DNA from: Litomosoides sigmodontis
Taxonomy: Eukaryota > Nematoda > Chromadorea > Rhabditida > Onchocercidae
Assembly: GCA_963070105.1 (NCBI GenBank)
Contig: OY718808.1
Span: 5,557,738 to 5,621,737, forward strand
Length of the DNA stretch: 64,000 bases
Direction: 5' to 3'
Shown piece after piece: positions 12,749 through 26,500 of this stretch. The notes under the pieces are model-generated. The model was not told the DNA's origin. It saw nothing but the letters and a program-made list of their open reading frames with translations, and did not search any database. The number at the start of each line of letters is the position of its first letter. The first letter of the stretch is position 1. The position numbers and the translations under genes are program-made.

Positions 12749-15273
12749 GTACGTACCGCGTGGGGCATAATGCCATCAGACAATCCTGTATTTCTCTCCT
12801 GTTAGGATGATGTATTTACCTATGATCAACTCGTCGTCCATCCCCGATCTCTCCGCACTTCTCTTCATTAAGCGTTACTTCCGTCGTGCACTAATTACTC
12901 TCGGCTTTTGCCCTCACTCTTATCAAACTTCCCAATGCCTACCTACCTGCCTTCTTGCTGTTTTGGCATTCGTTGGGTGGCGTCACATTCCCGTGAGCAT
13001 TAGATGCATTTTTATTACTCATTCGCCGCCCATCAACTCTACCCTCGTCAGTTTCAAAGTTTCTTTTAGAAATGGTCCCTCTTTGTGATCGCTTTCCGGA
13101 ATTCTTCCAGTAATTTTGAATGGAAACGTTTATGCATGTGAAAATCGCCATCGCGAAATCTCTTTTCCCAAGCATGCCGAACACACTGATCCTTCGAGAG
13201 TCATGGAGAGGGGGCGACCAGCTAGCCTAGCGTTGCTGGCACAACGGTGGACTTCATAGATTAATCATTTAGTTGAGTTATAATTTTTCACAGCTTCCAC
13301 AAATCCCTTTCATTTCTTTCACTTTTTTCCAAAAAACTCTCCGTCTTCCTCCATCGAAATTGCAAAAAGTTTAACTGTGCCTGAGAACTCATTTCGAGCG
13401 GTATGCATCGCTCTGGAATTTCCATAATTTCTAATGGATTTGTTGTGCCATTTAAAATTTAAAACCAATGGGATAAAAAAGTTTTGTGCCTATTTTTTTC
13501 CATTGTATGCACGCGCATGGGCAATAAAGTAAGTCTCCTAGTAATTTGCCATGAATTCGACACTTTATGGGGATTGTTTTAATTAGTAACATGAATTACA
13601 CTTAACCTACTCTCATTCATTTAAAAATTCACTCATTAGTAAAATTGCAATAGGGAAATTCTACTTTCAAGAATGCAGCGTGAAATCTCTATTCGACTAA
13701 CTTATCGAATGATTTGGAAGTATGAAATTAATGATGGCATTTCTCACAGCTTCATTTAATGTATTTCGATTTTTTGTTGTTCGTTTCGCGCTGTATTAGT
13801 TAAGATATCGACGAACGGTCTTTGCTTATTGTAAAGAGTCTTAAGCGGAATTCCGCCTCAATCTTAGTTTTCTATCTTTTCCGCTTGTTTGTGGTATTTG
13901 AGTATTAGATTGTAATTTCTTTTGTGGGATTCTTATGCTAAGGCTCTTTCCTCCAATTTTGTTGAAATGTAAAATGTTTTGTATATGTTCTGTCCAGTGG
14001 ATAGTAAGTTTTCACACCTTATTAGTTATCAATAAAAACTGAGAGATGCGAAAAGTTCCTAAAAGCTTTCGATATCAATTTTGTGCTTCCAACATTGGCA
14101 AATAGAAAAACGCATCAGAATTTGTAATAGATTTTTTCTACTTTGCTCAATTCAGTGCTCAGTTTCTATATTTTGATGGAATTAAAAAGTGTTGGAACGT
14201 TCTAAATTTTCGTTGATTAAAGAAAAGGTCAACAACGGTCGAAGAAGGACTCACTGAATCGTTCTAGTGAATTTAAACAATCTCTTACTGCCATTAGCAG
14301 GATGATCAAAACTCGTTCTTTTGCTAGCTTTGTGAGAGATGAAGCAAATGGAACGGAACTACTTTCTCAATGAAATTCATATATTTTACAAGAACGCATC
14401 CTATCCTTATTGCTTAACCTTTCTTTTTAATGGTCATCTTGAAACGTGCGAATTTCTTTTCATCGTTCCTTCCATAAAACAATCGTTTAAACACGAATTT
14501 CAGAGTTATCCACTGGAATGCAATAGGAGACTGTCATTGACCGTTGTACACTCGACGTCCAGAATACAATTAAGAAAATTATATATATAAATACAATTAG
14601 ATAAATAAGTAACTGGGAGTGTTTCACTTCACCAAAACGTTCTCCATTGAATAATTCATGACATTTTCCATCTCAAATATTATATCCTGAACAGTTTTTA
14701 CATTGATAACTGGGTTGAACCTGAAAATTGAAAGGCAACAATAAAAAAAGGGCGCACTGCGAGTTCGTCGCAGTACCAGAATGCTCCATTATCGCGTATT
14801 GCCAATCTACATTATGATCATGGGATACAATATTCTTCGTTTGGTAAGATTCTTTGAATTTAATTTTCTCACTCACTCACTTACAGTGAACTGTTGATAT
14901 TTTGACTAACATAAAAAAATTGGTTTAAACTTATGATCCTTCCACTTTCATTTGCTGAACGCTTCTGATAAGCCGATAATTCAGTATATTTTCACATAAT
15001 ATGCACGGATATTCAATTTGTATTAGAGTTGAAAGAGTTATGTGCAATTGAAGTAAAAGAGGAAAAGTCCACATGATAAAATTAGCATTGCTTAGTGTCT
15101 GATCCGTTGATCCATATAGGAAAACAAGTCATCGACTGGGCGGAAGAGGTCAAAGGAAATATTTAATTGTAATTAATACCAATGATAACGAGGAAGTCGT
15201 TCGCTTGACAGAATATCTAAGGGAGATATATTATTGGAAAGCAATTTCCTTGTTCAGGATATTCACTAAATTC

Positions 15274-16138
15274 ATGTGGTGGTTTTCGGGGCCTCTCCAA
15301 TTACTGATTTCGATTTCTACTTTGCAGTGCTCTTGTGCCGGTTCGTTCGAGATACGACTTGTTTCGTTGACAGTTGGCTCGAAAGAAGAGTTTCGACCTG
15401 AGCTGAGAATTTGTTTGAAGCATTTTGAGAAACGCATTAGCTACAATGGTGAATGTACGTTCGGTGAAGTAACACTCGATGCGGAACGGTTACGTAACGG
15501 AACAAAGATTGAGTTCCAGTTTGGTTGGCCAGTATGTGCTGCTGCTTATTTGATTTTCTGTTTGCCTTTTTAATGCTCGAACTGCTTAATTTGCGCTGCA
15601 AACAATCCCTTCCTTACGTTATACCGCTTGAACGGTACTCTTTTGGGGAGTGATTTTTAGGAGTAGAAAAAAGCAATGTGTTAATCATACAATAGTGATT
15701 TATGATAAGTCATTTCAAATATCAATTTTAGTTAGGGTGAAAGTAAGTTATTTGAAGCTCATTTTGATAACTGTTCAAGTGAATGAACAGTTATCGTTAA
15801 ATGTCCAAAATTTAAGTATCGCTGAATTTATGAGCATCAATTTTCATTGATAAAGCGTTTTGGATGCAGGAAATTATTTGAAAGTATTCTAAAAGTTTGT
15901 CTGAAAGAAAGAGACAGTTTGAGATGCCGTAACGAAAGAATGAAACTCATTTAAAGAGGAAGTTAGCTGAACTTAGAATGATGGACGGTAGTTGTAACAC
16001 ATTTTGACACATTATTAGATGTGTACTAAATTTCCAATGGTAATTTTATCCGCACGGATACTTCCGATGAGTTATTAGCGCAACTAATTAAAGGTAGGAA
16101 ATGTTTCGAATAGATGAGAAAACCGCATGAAACACAAT

Positions 16139-16174
<36 letters not shown>

Positions 16175-16351
16175 TGTTACTGTTTCAAAGAGGAATTTAC
16201 AGCATCATTGCTGGAAGGGAGATTATGTGTTGTTGTGGTTTTTACGAGCTTTTCGAGGTGTACAACAGTAAAAACCCGCTTCTACTAGTTGCTCCACCCT
16301 ACGCTTAATGTATTTAAGTATCCCCGCAGTATCATCGCCATCGCCATCATC

Positions 16352-16392
<41 letters not shown>

Positions 16393-16631
16393 TATCATCA
16401 TCATCACACATCACATCACATCATACATGAACCCCTTCCTTCTCCAAGGTTCTTTCTCACGGGTTCCGTAAAAAATGCATTTATATGGTGCAACAGTGTG
16501 GTGGAAATAGTACAAGCAAGAAAAACAAAACTGCAAGGTATGGATATTTCATACGGTTCACATGGATGAGATCGGTCTTGCGAGGTAAGCAAAGGGAGAG
16601 AATACTTCAGCATGAGATCAACGAGTGTCCA

Positions 16632-16662
<31 letters not shown>

Positions 16663-19600
16663 CTATTTCTATGTGAGAGTGTGCTTAAGTTTAGAAAAAC
16701 GCGAAAGCGCTAGTCTCATCTCAGTGAAGTTTTTCCCTTCCCTCCGCACTTCTTTTCTCGTCTTCTCTCCCTCCTTGAATTTCTCTTTTGCATTTTACGA
16801 AGTTTTACAACAAGCTTACGTGAAAAGCTTACGTTTTGTACGAAACTATTCAAATTTCGTCTGAAAAACATGAGTTAAATGAGTTTGCTGTGCTTGAAAA
16901 ACATTTCAGTGTTGAATTTTTAATTTTTAGGAATCGTTTACACTGATAACGGAAGCATGGCGAACAATTGGAAGTATGTTTGTTGCTTTAATTTTTTCAC
17001 TTAAATTAAAGTAAATGATCGTTGCTTCATAAATGTCATTCTTTTGTGCTTGAAACTTTGCATTCAGAAGGTCAGCAAGCGAGAAAGTGTAAAATTGTTC
17101 AAGTGTGGAACTGTGCAATGGAAGTGCTAAGATCGGATTAACTTAGTAAATCGCTGCTTTTCTATCTCATTATCAACCACGGCATCTTTTTGATGACCTT
17201 AGTTCGATTGGTTGTATCGGCAGCGAATCTTCGCACTTGATCACTTTCTTCTGCTACTGAATTCTTCTATTGCTCTCCTAAACTTTATCCGTACTTCCTT
17301 TATCTCTTGCTTTATGTATTTTCTGAGGGGTAAACACGTTTGCTGAACAATTCAAGCAATCCTTCATAATATTGGCTCTCAGTAAAGTCTAAAAGTTGAT
17401 GTCATTTCTTGGCATATGAGTGACCTTAGCGAACAATAAAACGTATGACGCCATTCAGATTAGAATGCGCCCTTTCATGCTACATTTCTGACCTTTTATG
17501 ACAAAATTCTTAAAATTTTCTACCTACTAATTTCAGGTTTAAAAAAGCTAATGTCTCATGATGGCTTCCAACGTGAAAGTATACCATCGGGTAAAAGTTG
17601 GATCGAAGAAACACTTATTGGTGCGAATGGTTTTCGAATGAGTATCGCTTATAGGATAACATGTGCTAGTGATTATTATGGACCACGATGTCTTACATTT
17701 TGTCAGCCGATGTCTAGTACTGTTGGTCACTTCCAGTGTACGTCGAATGGATCGTTGACATGTTCGGATGGCTGGGAAGGACCAAGTTGTGATATTGGTT
17801 CGTTTCGATTAATAATTCATACGTATTATCGAATCACATTTATTACCTCCTAATAGTTTTGAAAACATGAGAGGTTCAGTTATTACTGGAAGCTGTGCAA
17901 ATAACTTCTTATTATCTGCGAAAATAAAATTGCTGATAGCTTTGGGGTGGCTGATTTTTGGAGTGGACTCGTGGATTCATTAGAGGTGATTCTGGTAGAT
18001 TAGCCTAAACTATTGTGCATGTGGATTCCATGCATGCGATCACCACTGCGTATTACCATTTCAAAATGTATTACTGATTTCAACAGCTATGAGCAACGCA
18101 TGTAATGTACAAGCCTTAAATAGTAATACAATCATTTTCAAGCTTGAACTTCATACTGAACTTAGTTTGAAAAATTTTCTACCGAACAGTCTGAAAGATG
18201 AGTGGGAGAGTGAAAGCATTTACTTTGTTTACTGGCCGTGGTAGGAGCGGAGATTGTTGTTGAATCATTATGGTATAATGAATGATACTTCGGCTCTTCT
18301 AAACATGGAGCACCTCTTGAACGATATCCTTCTCATCTTGATTTATCTTCCATAATCCTTTCTGTTTGTCAACTCTACTGATTGTGCAAATAACGAGCAC
18401 TGCACTGGCAGAAGTTGTGCTTCCTCTCCTTCATCAGTTGAGAAGTGCTGAATTTTGTTTAATTCATAAAATCCCGTTACTGCGCACTCTTAATAGTATA
18501 TAATCTTTGAATCTGAAATTCGAGGGACTTTTTATGGCTTGCAACTGCTCATTATCACCAAAAATAATTCCTTTTGGGCGATTTGCGTAATCGACTGCAA
18601 AGCGAAATGATGTGATCATCGAAATTTGTGTAGAAATAGTAAAGTAGGAAGTGGATAGAAGTAGCTGTTCTCTAGCAGTTTCACAGTTCGTAAGGCATGT
18701 GTTGCATAATAATTTTGCTGCAAACAGTGTGAACAGCTAGCAGTTAGTATTGCCATCTTCCACTGCATTTGTTTCATTCCTTCCTTTAGCTTCTTGTTCA
18801 ACCTTTTCCGGCCATCTGTTCCTCGCAGCATTACAACTCAAATTCCATTTGCGAACTGATTCGTGCAAAACAAAGGAACATTAAACAGCGATCGTACGAA
18901 TAGGAAAAAAGGCTGATCAGTGTGGTTGGCTTACAAAATCATATGAAAAAAGTTCCTGGGGTGTTTTCCGACTAGCAAGTTTCGCATTTTTCCTACCTAT
19001 CTAATTCGTGAATTATGTGTGAAGAATCTCAGCTGTGACATCTACTTCTTTTCTTTATTACTATTCTAAACCAAGCGTATTCAACGAGAATTAAGACATG
19101 ATGGCTTGAAGAATCAACAGCTTACTTTTTCTAAGTATTTGGCCTTACTTCATCGATCGCAGTCTTTTACCGTTTTAATAGACAAATTATAAATGGATTA
19201 AAGCTGTTCCTTGTTTATCTCTCACCTGATTAGCAGCTAAATCAAAAACTGAGTGCTGTATTTTTTAAACTAGCAACGACATTTTGCTGATCCTTTCACT
19301 TGGAAGTTATTTTCAAATGCAGTAAACAATGCGTTCAAGCTTCAGCACGTTGTGACCATTGTGTCAATGGTGCGTGTGACCGACCTGGTTCATGTCGTTG
19401 TAAAACTGGGTGGACTGGATCAAACTGTGATCAAGTAGGTTTTTTTGTGGTTTTTTAAAAGCAGCTGTTATGATCGTTTATCTGCGTACTTCTCAATTTA
19501 AGAAATATTCTATATCGAACGCTCTCCTCTTCAGTGTGTGAAATATCCGGGCTGCAAACATGGCACCTGTAAATTGCCCAATCAATGTATTTGCGATGAA

Positions 19601-22600
19601 GGCTGGGGTGGACATTTTTGCAACGAAGGTATTTTAAAATTTACTGTAATACAGATGAAACATTTTAGGATTCGATCATTGAAACAGTAATAATTATGAG
19701 TGATCGATTCAACTCTAACATCTTTTACATCCCTCACATACTGGATGGGCAAATGTTCGATAAGCACCAGAACTTGACGATAATAAATGGTTTTGGTTTT
19801 CATAAAATGCTTTGCAGATTTGAACTATTGCACACGACATCAGCCGTGTAAGAATAATGCAACATGTAGGAATACAGGACATGGGCAATATACGTGCGAA
19901 TGTTCAGAAGGATATACAGGAACGAACTGTGAAACCCGTGTAGAGAACTGTTCGGCACAGCCATGTTCAAACGGGGCTACTTGTGTTGTATGTTATGCTT
20001 TTATTTATAAATTTCAGAAATTAGTTGTTGAGCAGCATTACTTACACAGTGAATTAATTCTAATCATATTTTATTCACGTGTCTTGGATATTGCCGTTTT
20101 CATCTTGTATTGTATAAATTTCAGGACATACCAGGAAATAATTATACATGTATCTGTCCAAAAGGCTTTGCCGGTCGCTACTGCCAAGTCGTCGCTAGCT
20201 CGTGTTCCGATTCACCCTGTCAAAATGATGCCACTTGCACACAAGTTCGTGAAGTCTTCGTTTGTAGATGTTTACCAGGATGGACCGGTACTACTTGCGA
20301 TATCGAGATCAGACCTTGTGATAGAGTGCATTGTTTCAATGGTCAGTTTATTTTTCTGTGTTCTGAAATTGATACGGCACTTCTTGCCATGACGGAAAAG
20401 CAAATACAGATTGACATAAGAAGATTGCTGTTTTTCAAAACATTGATATGCATTGATATGCAATATAGTATGCAATATAGGTTGCAGGTAAGTTTTAGCA
20501 CTTGTCGGTCAGTATTTGTAATCACAGCAGGGTGGAATGCTTGTTAGAGATAGTAGTGAGTTGCACAAAGGTTTTCCGATTCGTTCGCCTGCTGAGTGTA
20601 GGAAGACTGCATTGTTGTAAATGTCCATGCTTTTAGCATCAAAAAGAGCAATTAGTAACAGAATAAGTTTATTGCTGCATCTATTATTAGACAAAAAATT
20701 CTTGTAAAATTCTAAATTCGAAACGAAATTGTTGTGTGTTGTTTAACTGATGGGAATTTAATAGGGTGTTTTATTGCATTGGACCACCCACAGCTGGTCG
20801 CAGTACTGTTCAACTTACTGTTCCATTTTCAATAAAAAAAATCATGCTGAGTTCCATATTGACCAAATTAACCTTGGTTTGATGATATTGTATTGAGATA
20901 TTACCTTTATTCCTCATGATGCCTTCTTCCTCTTTTTTAAAGTAATTTTTAACTTTTTTTTACTATGTCTGAGGTGGAATTGATAGGGAAAGAGACTATT
21001 GAATTTCCTTCCTTGCAAGGTCACTCATTCAATTCATTGTTGCACTTCTGGGTAAAGTTGATTTAGCCAACTATTTTAAAAATTATTTCAATCAGTTTTT
21101 AAATACACTGTTTATTCCAGGAGGAAAATGCGTAGAAAGAAATGGTGGCTATGACTGCCTCTGTCCTCTTGGCTTCACCGGAAAGCACTGTGAAGAGAAT
21201 TCCAATGAGTGTGCTCAAGTAAGTTTTAGTAGTTAACTGCCATTTTTAGAGGGTCATTCTAAAATACTCGTTATTTCCTTCTTTTTCTACTTTTGCTTAA
21301 AAATTTCCTGTTCTAGAAGAGTTTCTCAAAAGCTGAAAGGGATGGGAGTACAACATTCGGATGTTGTGCAAAAATTTCGCTTCCAAATTTAAAATGAAAT
21401 TTACATTGAAAAACAGCTAATTTTGATTTCAAAATGTTTTGTTTTGATTTTAAAGAATTTAGCGTTCTGTAATGCATTTTTAAAAATGGAATGCTTGTCA
21501 GCTCAATCCATGCATGAATGGCGGCCGCTGTATTGATGAAGTGAATAATTACAAATGTAAATGCCAAAATGGATATAGCGGTACATTATGTCAAGATTCG
21601 GTCAGTGCTTGTTTAAATGAGCCTTGCATGAACGGTGGCCAATGCATTGACGTGAAAGGTGGAGGATATTATTGTAAGTGTCGTATCGGATTTACAGGAA
21701 GCAATTGTAAAACTGCTGAAAATGGATGTGATCGCAGTTCGTGCAGGTACATTTTATATTGAGGAGAAAAGGGTTTTCATGAAATTTTTCAACATCAAAA
21801 CATTTGGATTAAAAATACCGAGTAATTGAAATTAACTTGTTTATAGTTATTTACAATAGAGCATTAAATTGTAGCAATTTTTTCATCAATCTTTTATTAA
21901 CAGAAATGGAGGTACCTGCGTCGATTCGTTACGAGGATTTCATTGTATCTGTCCACCGTGTTTCTACGGTGAGAGTTGTTTGCATCTTAAATCAGAATGC
22001 CAGCCACTTCAACACTATAATCGCACCAGAACTTTCGTCTTAAAGATTGAGAATGAACAGCAGGTTATCAATTACTTTGAAAGAATGCATTCAATAAACA
22101 GTAAAGAAAAAAAACTAAAATTATATGGTTTGGAAAACACTTAGATCTGAACAGGAATTAATAATTGGTGAAGCAGTTTCATCCGTTAATGTTTATAGTT
22201 TCACTGGTTTCTCTAAATGCCATGATTTCAGGCTTCAAATGGTGAATTAAACTTTAGAGATCTACTACTTTCGTTGCTTTCATCGTGTTGTATTTTGGCA
22301 TTAATGTTGATTGTTGTTATTTTTTACCGGCAAAAAAGGACAAAGAGGAGCTCTTCAGTGGACCCAGCACTCCAGAATGACCAAAATTCAAGAATACTTT
22401 CAAAGTATTCCGAACAAAAACCATGTTTGTCCATATGCACAAGCTCAAATGCTGAAATTAATTATTTTGAACGAGATCGTATGAAGAAAATTCAAACAGT
22501 CAGTTTATTTTTGTAACTTCTGAATACTTTTTAGATTCCTTTCTTTTACTTTTCATATTTGACGAATTATTCATGTAAGAACATATGAAATTATGTGAAT

Positions 22601-23537
22601 GGAAGTTAATAAAATGTAGATGGAATTGTAGTAGCGGTTAGATTAGTAAAAACAAAGAAAATAACTGGATTTTTAACCACTATGAAGTCGTAGTGAGGTC
22701 ATTCATTGTCATTGTACGATTAGATCAAAGAAAGGATAATTGCTACAAATTTTCCTCATGTTTTAAATCTTTCTGTTCATTTTCACTTCTCATTTAATAA
22801 TCTTCAATGCAACGTAGATGTATTTGTAGAAATATTTGGGTTTGAAAATTATCAATATTACATAATAATATCAGTAATGAAAATAGAAATAACGGAAAAA
22901 TTACAATTTAGGTTATCATGAAATTGATATAAGCTTTGTACGGACAGTGGTAATAATATAAAAGACATAGATATGGCTGTTTGATTGAAACTATTTTGTT
23001 TCTGTATTTTCAGATGTGTGATAAGAAAGGATTACCGTCTTATTCAGACCGTGAAGATCTTGATTATAGTGAGCGTTATGCAGTCGAACCAACTGTGAAC
23101 ATGAGGCTGCCGTCGATAAAAAAAGATCTGTATGCGGAATGCTGCAATAAGGTTGTCTCCTCTTTTTTCACTTTTTCGTTTGGGCGAAAACTTTGAGTTT
23201 TTTGCATTGTTTTATTCAAATGCAGGAGGAACAAAAATTCGTTATTATTTATCTCTTTGTTTATATATTTTACTAAACTTCATATTAGATGGATATGCAA
23301 CACCCAAAGTATTTCGACGGTGTACGTTCACCTTTTCCAACACAATCATCTGAAGATGGTGGTAGTTATTATGAAGAAATTGATGATGAATTATCAGTGC
23401 CTAAAGTGATGTTGCAACAAACGAATAATGAATCAGAATCAATTACTGCCAACCACCGGGCAGTTCCACATGATACTTCTAGACGACAGCCACAAGATGT
23501 TCTTCATAAGGTGACCGATATACAAACCAATTTATAA
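15274..23537 (+). CDS. Jagged/Serrate-type Notch ligand (MNNL-DSL-9 EGF-TM), 13 exons
   Basis: This is a transmembrane ligand for the Notch receptor. Exons: 15274-15531, 16931-16973, 17537-17797, 19340-19434, 19535-19628, 19818-19987, 20125-20341, 21121-21218, 21502-21746, 21904-22063, 22232-22498, 23014-23151, 23289-23537. All phases close, giving about 764 residues. The ATG opens a signal peptide ending near CSCA. The MNNL region shows [14 protein letters not shown] and FQFGWP. The DSL domain lies at about 139-187 (YRITC, YYGPRC, GWEGPSC). Two DOS-like EGFs follow (about 188-250), with PGCKHG and GWGGHFCN, then DLNYC opens EGF3 exactly as in human JAG1. Nine EGF repeats end near residue 535. 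A membrane span lies at about 557-580, followed by a basic stop-transfer (RQKRTKR) and an intracellular tail of about 180 residues. There is no VWC region. A GTGACC near 23509 could be a donor to a further exon, so the last nine residues are less certain. Confidence 0.93.
16142..16172. repeat. (CT)n microsatellite in Notch-ligand intron 1
   Basis: A perfect CT tract of about 31 bases inside the first intron of the Notch ligand. Confidence 0.9.
16331..16407. repeat. (ATC)n trinucleotide repeat in Notch-ligand intron 1
   Basis: About 75 bases of ATC units with a few GCC and TTA interruptions. On the other strand it creates a spurious poly-aspartate frame, which is not a gene. Confidence 0.9.
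16634..16662. repeat. (GT)n microsatellite in Notch-ligand intron 1
   Basis: About 14 GT units, the third distinct simple repeat within 520 bases of the same intron. Confidence 0.9.
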
Positions 23538-26500
23538 GTTCTCCTTCTGAGCTTCTTGCAACAATTTTCTCACTTTTTATTTTTCAATTCTTGTTCAAAA
23601 TAGTAAGAGGGAACATGGAATTTCTCTAAAAACAACTAATTATTCAAAAGGTAGTTTTTGCGAACTGGGTATTTGTTCTATTAGTTAAGTAATTGACAAT
23701 TTGTCGACTAAACAGTTGCTTTATTACCGACCAGATATCACTATTTGTTATTTACTATGTTTTGAACTGATTATTTACATGGAAGTCTATAATGTTGTGA
23801 CTTTATGCTGCCACCTAAAGTATGTTGTCTCACCAATGTTGCGTATTGGGTGTGTTACTTTAACCTAATTATTTATTCATTGTATTTCTATGGATCTCGT
23901 TCGTTTTCCAGCCAATGTGCCTCAAAGTTAACCTGGTCGCGCGTATTTCTCGAAATGGTATTTATGCGGACCTTTTTGAAATCATAGTTCGGTTTAATGA
24001 AGTGGATAATTTAATAAGTTTTGGAGTTGCTAGCTCAACTTTTTGCGAACGAAGTTTTCTTTATGAATCTGAAAAGCTTCAAAGTAGATCTCTTGACACT
24101 GTGATGGTTGTTAATTGGGTGGCTTATATTGTGCATATTAGCACCATTTCCATCCTCTCGTTTTCCATTTTTCCCTTCCTATCCGAAGCTCGTTCTTCCT
24201 TTTCAAAGTAATTTCTTTTCTCTCTGTAAGATTGTTCTCTTCTACCCACTCATGCATTATTTTCACATAAGAACTTGTCCTCATCTTGTATCGCTAAATT
24301 TTTCTATTCAAATACGTCGGCGCATATCTGTAAATTGGTCCTCCTGGAAACTATCTTCTCAGACTTTGTCATTTTTTATCGCTAATTTTGTGTCATCGAA
24401 TCAAAATTTGAAAAATTTAATAACTGATTTTCCATGTTTAAATTTCATTACTCAAATTTGGTGATGATAAAAGAAATTCATTAAATTTAATATAAATGTG
24501 AAAGTGAAAACTGTAAGCTCTTCACACTTATAATAATTACTTTTTAAGGAAACAATATGATATAATTAATAAAATGTAAATAATCAAGCTTTAATTGTGA
24601 ATACACTTTTTTATTTGTGTTAATTTTGAACAATCCTTCTTGAAATGCCTTTTCGCTGTTGGTGATACTTTGTGTCTTCTCAGTTACTAAGTAAAGCCTT
24701 GGAAGATGATTGAATGTTGTCGAATTATAATTCACTAGGGGCATGATGCTGGTGAATTCGTGTAATATTCCACGTTGAAGCGAAACTGAAGTAGAACAGT
24801 AATTATGGCTTCAATCCTTCCTGTCATTCATTCCCAACACTTTTGGCAACACTTCTAGGAGTTACTTTTTACTTGTAAATAGCATCATACCACCCTTTCC
24901 ACTGTTATCCATTAGCAAGCATGCGGTTGTTTTTCCTTTTTCTTTTGCATTTCACTTGTTACTTTTACCTAATTGTTCCCAATTTCTCTTTTCTTTGCTA
25001 TAATATGTTTGTTTGTCTTTTCTTTTCCTGTTCCTTCTTCCTTATATCCGAAATGATAGTAGCAAAGGAAGCCCCTTCACAGTTCATATTCCATCCTTTA
25101 TCATTTCATTTCTATTATTATTAAGCCAATGGTAATTGTATTATACGAATTCCTACAGTTATAAAACTTCTATGATCCTTTCCATTATTAACATTGTGCT
25201 TCGATTGCGATAGGTATGAAATACATTGTAGGCCCACTAATTTATTTTAAATTGGTGAGTAAATTGAGAGATACTAATTATTCAATTATTGCGCTCCGAT
25301 AGATTTCATTAAGCGGCAGTTGCATTGGTAAAAGTAGCAGCCCTGGGTGTTTCACTCATACAGCGGCAGTGTCAAGTTTCAACCATTTTAAATCTTCAAA
25401 CTCAGTTATTACTGTTGAAAAGTATCAAGAACGCACAAATTTCTATCTCGCTATTGAAATTTCTCTATCCGCTAAATCATTTTAAAATATCTGGTTGGAA
25501 TTTTAAAATTAATTTGCGCGTAATCTGTTATCTCTTGAACTCTAGCTGTATATTCGCGCACATCACAGGTTTCACACGTGCAGTGCCCAACGATTTACAG
25601 TGTTTCATTTTGAGTAGTGCGGTATGAACGGTTCGGACTGCGTTGAAAAGCGCGGAACAGTCGTTGTTTGTGAGAGTTTGTGGAGCGGAAGTTTTTTTTT
25701 GTAAACGAATAACTTTGATGTTGCCGTTTTCGCCGCTGACAGCTAAAGAAGCGCTGTGTGCAGTGTTAGTTTTCTCACAGTTTTTCAATTAAATTGGTTG
25801 CTCAGTGGTTGATAGTGAAATTGTAAAGAAAAAGAAAGTGCAAAATGAATGGAATTTTCTCAGTAAGAAAAGATTGAATTTCAGTTTAATGAAAGGTGGC
25901 TTGTTGAAGAGGTTATTGTTACATTGTCACTGTAAAATACGATTACTTTTTACTTTTTAATTAATTTATCGTTATTTTTGACATTGCTTGTGAGAGTTTT
26001 CGAGAACTAATACAATTCTGACAGGCCATTGGACGGCTAGTGTTATTCCATGGAGGAGTTAAATGTAGATTTTATGCTACAAAAAAGATGAGGAGAGCAA
26101 TGAAGAAGCTTAGAGATAAGTTTGCTTTGCTCCTGCAAAGAAGAGTAGCATCTGAGAATTTAACTCTCAGAGAAGGATGGGGTGAAATGGTTGAGGAGAA
26201 AAGAGATGTTTGCCACTTCTCTGTGACTTTTTGAAACGAATAAATACCTCGGAATTATTTATTCATTGCTAAAAATCCCTTCTCGGAAAAATATGCCACA
26301 TTTTCCAAATTTGTGGCGAAAGCGCTTCAAAATGTGGTGTCGCCATCGCGCAAACGTTTCAATTTCATATGAAATTTAGTGAAAGTTAAAAGTCTGTTCA
26401 TTTCGGGATACTTGACTTTCTAAAGATAGTTTGCTAACAACCAAGGAAGAGAATTTGCAAGGCAGGTTAAGCGTTGCTGAAATGAAGGAGAAATTCGGGG

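Larger units (their letters stand above)
546..15273. other. Gene-poor intergenic region upstream of the Notch ligand
   Basis: No exon chain with consistent phase was found on either strand in this stretch of almost 15 kb. Open frames here are short, lack family motifs and have no good splice partners. It contains a CT run (3584-3606), a CCAT run (8345-8377), a GA run (12386-12413), a hairpin-forming GC-rich patch near 3109-3150, and one coding-looking segment bounded by splice-like sites at about 12680-12748. Part of this DNA may hold distal regulatory sequence of the developmental gene at 15.3 kb, but nothing in the sequence proves that. Confidence 0.5.

Noticed and set aside
12515..13184. 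Several overlapping frames of 80-96 codons on both strands
   Set aside because: Long frames are expected in this GC-richer patch; no domain, no consistent splice chain. Only one short segment was kept as a weak candidate.
16223..16414. Minus-strand frame with a long poly-aspartate run
   Set aside because: It is the complement of the ATC microsatellite in an intron of the Notch ligand.
25325..25788. Opposing frames of 100 and 86 codons
   Set aside because: They overlap in antisense, have no motif and no splice context, so both are likely chance.
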